Source of the DNA: an uncultured Coriobacteriaceae bacterium
GTDB taxonomy: Bacteria; Actinomycetota; Coriobacteriia; Coriobacteriales; Eggerthellaceae
Assembly (NCBI GenBank): GCA_946623915.1
Contig: CAMORQ010000014.1
Location: 1 to 14,932 of the forward strand
Direction of reading: 5' to 3'
Length of the DNA: 14,932 bases
The notes beneath the pieces are model-generated. The model did no database searches. It was not told the origin of the DNA and saw only the letters and a program-made list of their open reading frames with translations. This document shows, in pieces, positions 13,298 through 14,932 of this stretch. Made by a program: the position numbers and the translations under genes. Within the stretch, counting starts at the first letter, position 1. The number at the start of each line of letters is the position of its first letter.

Positions 13298-14299
13298 ATG
13301 CCATTGCCTTTGATGTTCATTATTCCTGCTGCCGTTACCGGAGTTGCAGGCGCCGGCAAAACCGTCAAGAGCGTGCTCGACAACCGACAGGCCAATCTGA
13401 TAACCGACGACGCCAATGCCCGTGTGGAAGACGCGCAGGGCTACCTCGAGCGTTCGCGCGACTTGTGCGCCAACGCGCTTTCCAACCTGGGCGAAGAGAA
13501 GCTGTTCGTGCTGAACAATAGCATCGCGCAGTTCATTGAAAGCTTCGAGCAGATCAAGAACCTGGAGCTGGAAGAGTCGCTGGGTTTGGAGGAGTTGCGC
13601 AAGCTGCATATCGACAAAGAGTCCATGGCCGAATTGAAGGAGATGCAGCAGTTCGCCGCGACAGTTGCAGGCGGAGCAGCCGCAGGGATCGCAGGCGGAG
13701 CACTTACGGCCTTCGGGGCTTACAGCGCGGCGACGACCTTCGCAACCGCGTCGACAGGCACGGCGATTTCTGCGCTGAGCGGTGCGGCCGCATCGAACGC
13801 CACACTTGCATTCTTCGGCGGTGGTTCGCTGGCGGCCGGCGGTGCCGGCATGGCAGGCGGCATGATAGTGCTGGGCGGCCTGGTGGCAGGCCCCGCGCTT
13901 TTAGCCATGGGGCTGATCACGGGCAAAAAGGCCGATGAAAAGCTGGAAATGGCCCGCATCAACAGCGTACAGGCAGACGCCATCTGCGAGGAGCTGGGCA
14001 ACTTCGCCTTCCAATGCGACGCCATCCGCAGGCGATCCGACATGTTCTACACCATGCTCGCACGGCTTGATGCCAGGTTCGTGCCGCTCGTGTTCGAGCT
14101 CGAGACCGTCCTGGAGGACGAAGGCGTCGACTACGCGCAATATTCACCTGAAGCAAAGAGCGTAGTGCTGCGTGCCGCGACCTTGGCGGGGTCCGTCAAG
14201 TCGCTGCTGGACACCCCCATCCTCACCGAAGAAGGCGCCCTAACCGCCGAGTCGGAGGGTCTGCTGGATGTGCTCGGCGTTTCTCTAGAAGGCGAGTAA
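13298..14299 (+). CDS. Glycine-zipper membrane protein, last gene of the three-gene operon
   Basis: A 333-residue protein with soluble helical ends around a long glycine/alanine-rich hydrophobic core (119-209). The core contains AGGAAAGIAGGALTAFGAY and ATLAFFGGGSLAAGGAGMAG, in which small residues recur at zipper spacing, as in membrane-inserting or pore-forming helices. The N-terminus is hydrophobic (PLPLMFIIPAAVTGVAGAGK) and is followed by NRQAN and a helical stretch containing EKLFVLNNSIAQFIESFEQI (67-86). I recognise this as a widespread uncharacterised bacterial family in which the FFGGGSLAAGG part is especially conserved. The C-terminal ~120 residues are helical (AIRRRSDMF near 242). 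AAGGAG lies 6 nt before the ATG, and the gene follows the TerB-like gene after 10 nt. The context suggests a membrane effector or anchor controlled by the two upstream soluble proteins, which is inference. Confidence 0.78.
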   Translation: MPLPLMFIIPAAVTGVAGAGKTVKSVLDNRQANLITDDANARVEDAQGYLERSRDLCANALSNLGEEKLFVLNNSIAQFIESFEQIKNLELEESLGLEELRKLHIDKESMAELKEMQQFAATVAGGAAAGIAGGALTAFGAYSAATTFATASTGTAISALSGAAASNATLAFFGGGSLAAGGAGMAGGMIVLGGLVAGPALLAMGLITGKKADEKLEMARINSVQADAICEELGNFAFQCDAIRRRSDMFYTMLARLDARFVPLVFELETVLEDEGVDYAQYSPEAKSVVLRAATLAGSVKSLLDTPILTEEGALTAESEGLLDVLGVSLEGE

Positions 14300-14303
14300 G
14301 CAT

Positions 14304-14318
14304 ACCTGGCACAGGTAC
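14304..14318. repeat. Perfect 6-bp palindrome between operon and lipoprotein gene
   Basis: TACCTG, loop GCA, CAGGTA, starting 4 nt after the stop of the three-gene operon. It has no T-run. It may be an operator for the next gene or a 3'-end hairpin. Confidence 0.4.
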
Positions 14319-14387
14319 AACGTAGTGCAAAACAATGAAGAAATAGCCATAGTGAACTTAGTAAGCCAAGGCTTGAAAGGGGTTCCC

Positions 14388-14462
14388 ATGCGAGCGAATC
14401 AGGTACGTATTTTCAAATGCACCCTAACCATAGCCGTTGCCGTTTATTCTCGCTTTTGTTAA
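14388..14462 (+). other. Out-of-frame start segment of the lipoprotein gene (RBS, ATG, signal peptide n- and h-region)
   Basis: AAAGGGG (14376-14382) stands 5 nt before ATG 14388. The frame reads MRANQVRIFKCTLTIAVAV, then YSRFC and TAA at 14460-14462. Two Arg, one Lys and a hydrophobic run are exactly what a lipoprotein signal peptide needs. The missing part (FSLLLIGC) is present one base back, in the frame of the 14417-14866 gene. This is best read as the true start of that gene, separated from it by a one-base deletion in this sequence or by a -1 frameshift. Confidence 0.6.
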
Positions 14463-14866
14463 TCGGCTGTTCCGGAGGCGGAGAAGCTTCTGGCGAACTG
14501 GAAGTCAAAACAGCCACAACCCGCAGCGCGCAAAGTAATCAAGATGAAGGTACCTCCGAAGAGGCTACCAAGGAAGCGGAGAAAAAGAAGCTAGAGGAAG
14601 AGCAGGCTGCAAAGGAGGCTGAAGAGAAGGCGCGCGCAGAAGCCGAGGCTGCAGCCGCTGCTGCAGCGGCTGCAACAGCTGCCCAGGAGGCAACCGAAGC
14701 TCCTGACGAGGTTACCTATGTCGGCAATGCCAATACGCATAAGTTCCATCGCCCATCGTGTAGCTCCGTGGACGATATGAAAGAGTCCAACAAGGTTTTC
14801 TTCTACGGCGATCGCCAAGAGCTAATCGATAACGGCTACGAACCCTGCAAGCGCTGCAACCCGTAG
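14417..14866 (+). CDS. Ala/Glu-rich lipoprotein with Ada-like metal-binding C-terminus; signal peptide frameshifted
   Basis: A predicted cell-surface lipoprotein. The lipobox LLIG-C (Cys18 counted from ATG 14417) would be lipidated. Residues 26-95 form a low-complexity Glu/Ala/Lys stalk with a run of nine alanines. Residues 101-149 form a compact domain with HKFHRPSC, ELIDNGYEPCKRCNP and Cys at 115, 144 and 147, matching the Ada-type zinc-binding fold often found at the C-terminus of secreted nucleases and small lipoproteins. No nuclease domain is present here. ATG 14417 lacks a ribosome binding site and would give a signal peptide with only about seven hydrophobic residues. A far better start (ATG 14388 with AAAGGGG) lies one base out of frame, so the gene is probably disrupted or carries a sequencing error. 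It follows the three-gene operon by 88 nt to the better start and is probably separate from it. Confidence 0.7.
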   Translation: MHPNHSRCRLFSLLLIGCSGGGEASGELEVKTATTRSAQSNQDEGTSEEATKEAEKKKLEEEQAAKEAEEKARAEAEAAAAAAAAATAAQEATEAPDEVTYVGNANTHKFHRPSCSSVDDMKESNKVFFYGDRQELIDNGYEPCKRCNP

Positions 14867-14890
14867 TTTTCGACTTCCTTCCCATTGCGC

Positions 14891-14920
14891 GGCTCTGACA
14901 CAGAGGGACAGCCACTTTTT
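14891..14920 (+). terminator. Probable intrinsic terminator after the lipoprotein gene
   Basis: GGCTCTG...CAGCC can fold into a stem (14891-14913), with an alternative inner CTCTG/CAGAG pairing. A CTTTTT run follows at 14915-14920. It starts 24 nt after the stop codon of the lipoprotein gene. The stem is imperfect, so confidence is moderate. Confidence 0.4.
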
Positions 14921-14932
14921 ACAAGCGTGTAG

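Noticed and set aside
14440..14462. Programmed -1 ribosomal frameshift site in the lipoprotein gene
   Set aside because: No X-XXY-YYZ heptamer is in the correct phase and no downstream pseudoknot is evident. A mutation or sequencing error is simpler.
14640..14700. GC-rich hairpins in the alanine-coding run, possibly a regulatory structure
   Set aside because: The GCT/GCA/GCC alanine codons automatically create CTGCAG palindromes. The reading frame explains the pattern.

Overview
The window looks like a piece of a moderately GC-rich, Gram-positive-type genome. The best guess is a gut Coriobacteriia/Eggerthellales actinobacterium. This is inferred from base composition, a SpaA-like surface protein with a serine-rich stalk and C-terminal membrane anchor, a lipobox-bearing lipoprotein, and AGGAG-type ribosome binding sites. 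It is a tentative assignment. No rRNA, tRNA, CRISPR array or intact transposase gene was seen.

Left part, minus strand (1-6125): a tightly packed defence operon read right to left. It encodes McrB (AAA+ GTPase of the modification-dependent McrBC restriction system), McrC (PD-(D/E)xK nuclease, ATGA overlap), a 1078-residue PLD-like/SNF2-type helicase (31 nt gap), and the N-terminus of a DUF4391 protein (one-base TAGTG overlap) that runs off the left edge. McrBC and helicase/DUF4391 modules are usually thought of separately, so their head-to-tail joining is the main discovery candidate. The rest of the operon lies outside the window.

Middle (6126-8819): about 720 bp of intergenic sequence with two copies of a 30-nt dispersed repeat and a possible ORF remnant. 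Next comes a minus-strand SpaA-like surface protein with its own good promoter and RBS but no recognisable LPXTG. A divergent intergenic region of about 390 bp follows.

Right part, plus strand (8820-14866): a large multi-pass membrane protein with an unusual start region; a third copy of the 30-nt repeat; a 249-residue member of a widespread uncharacterised family (NRYTGDIGDF...DPDNGL); and a three-gene operon encoding a coiled-coil protein, a TerB-like protein and a glycine-zipper membrane protein. Last is an Ala/Glu-rich lipoprotein with an Ada-like metal-binding C-terminus, whose signal peptide is split by an apparent -1 frameshift. Most of these are uncharacterised. The three-gene operon resembles membrane-linked stress or defence cassettes, so the window reads as a defence or accessory island around McrBC.
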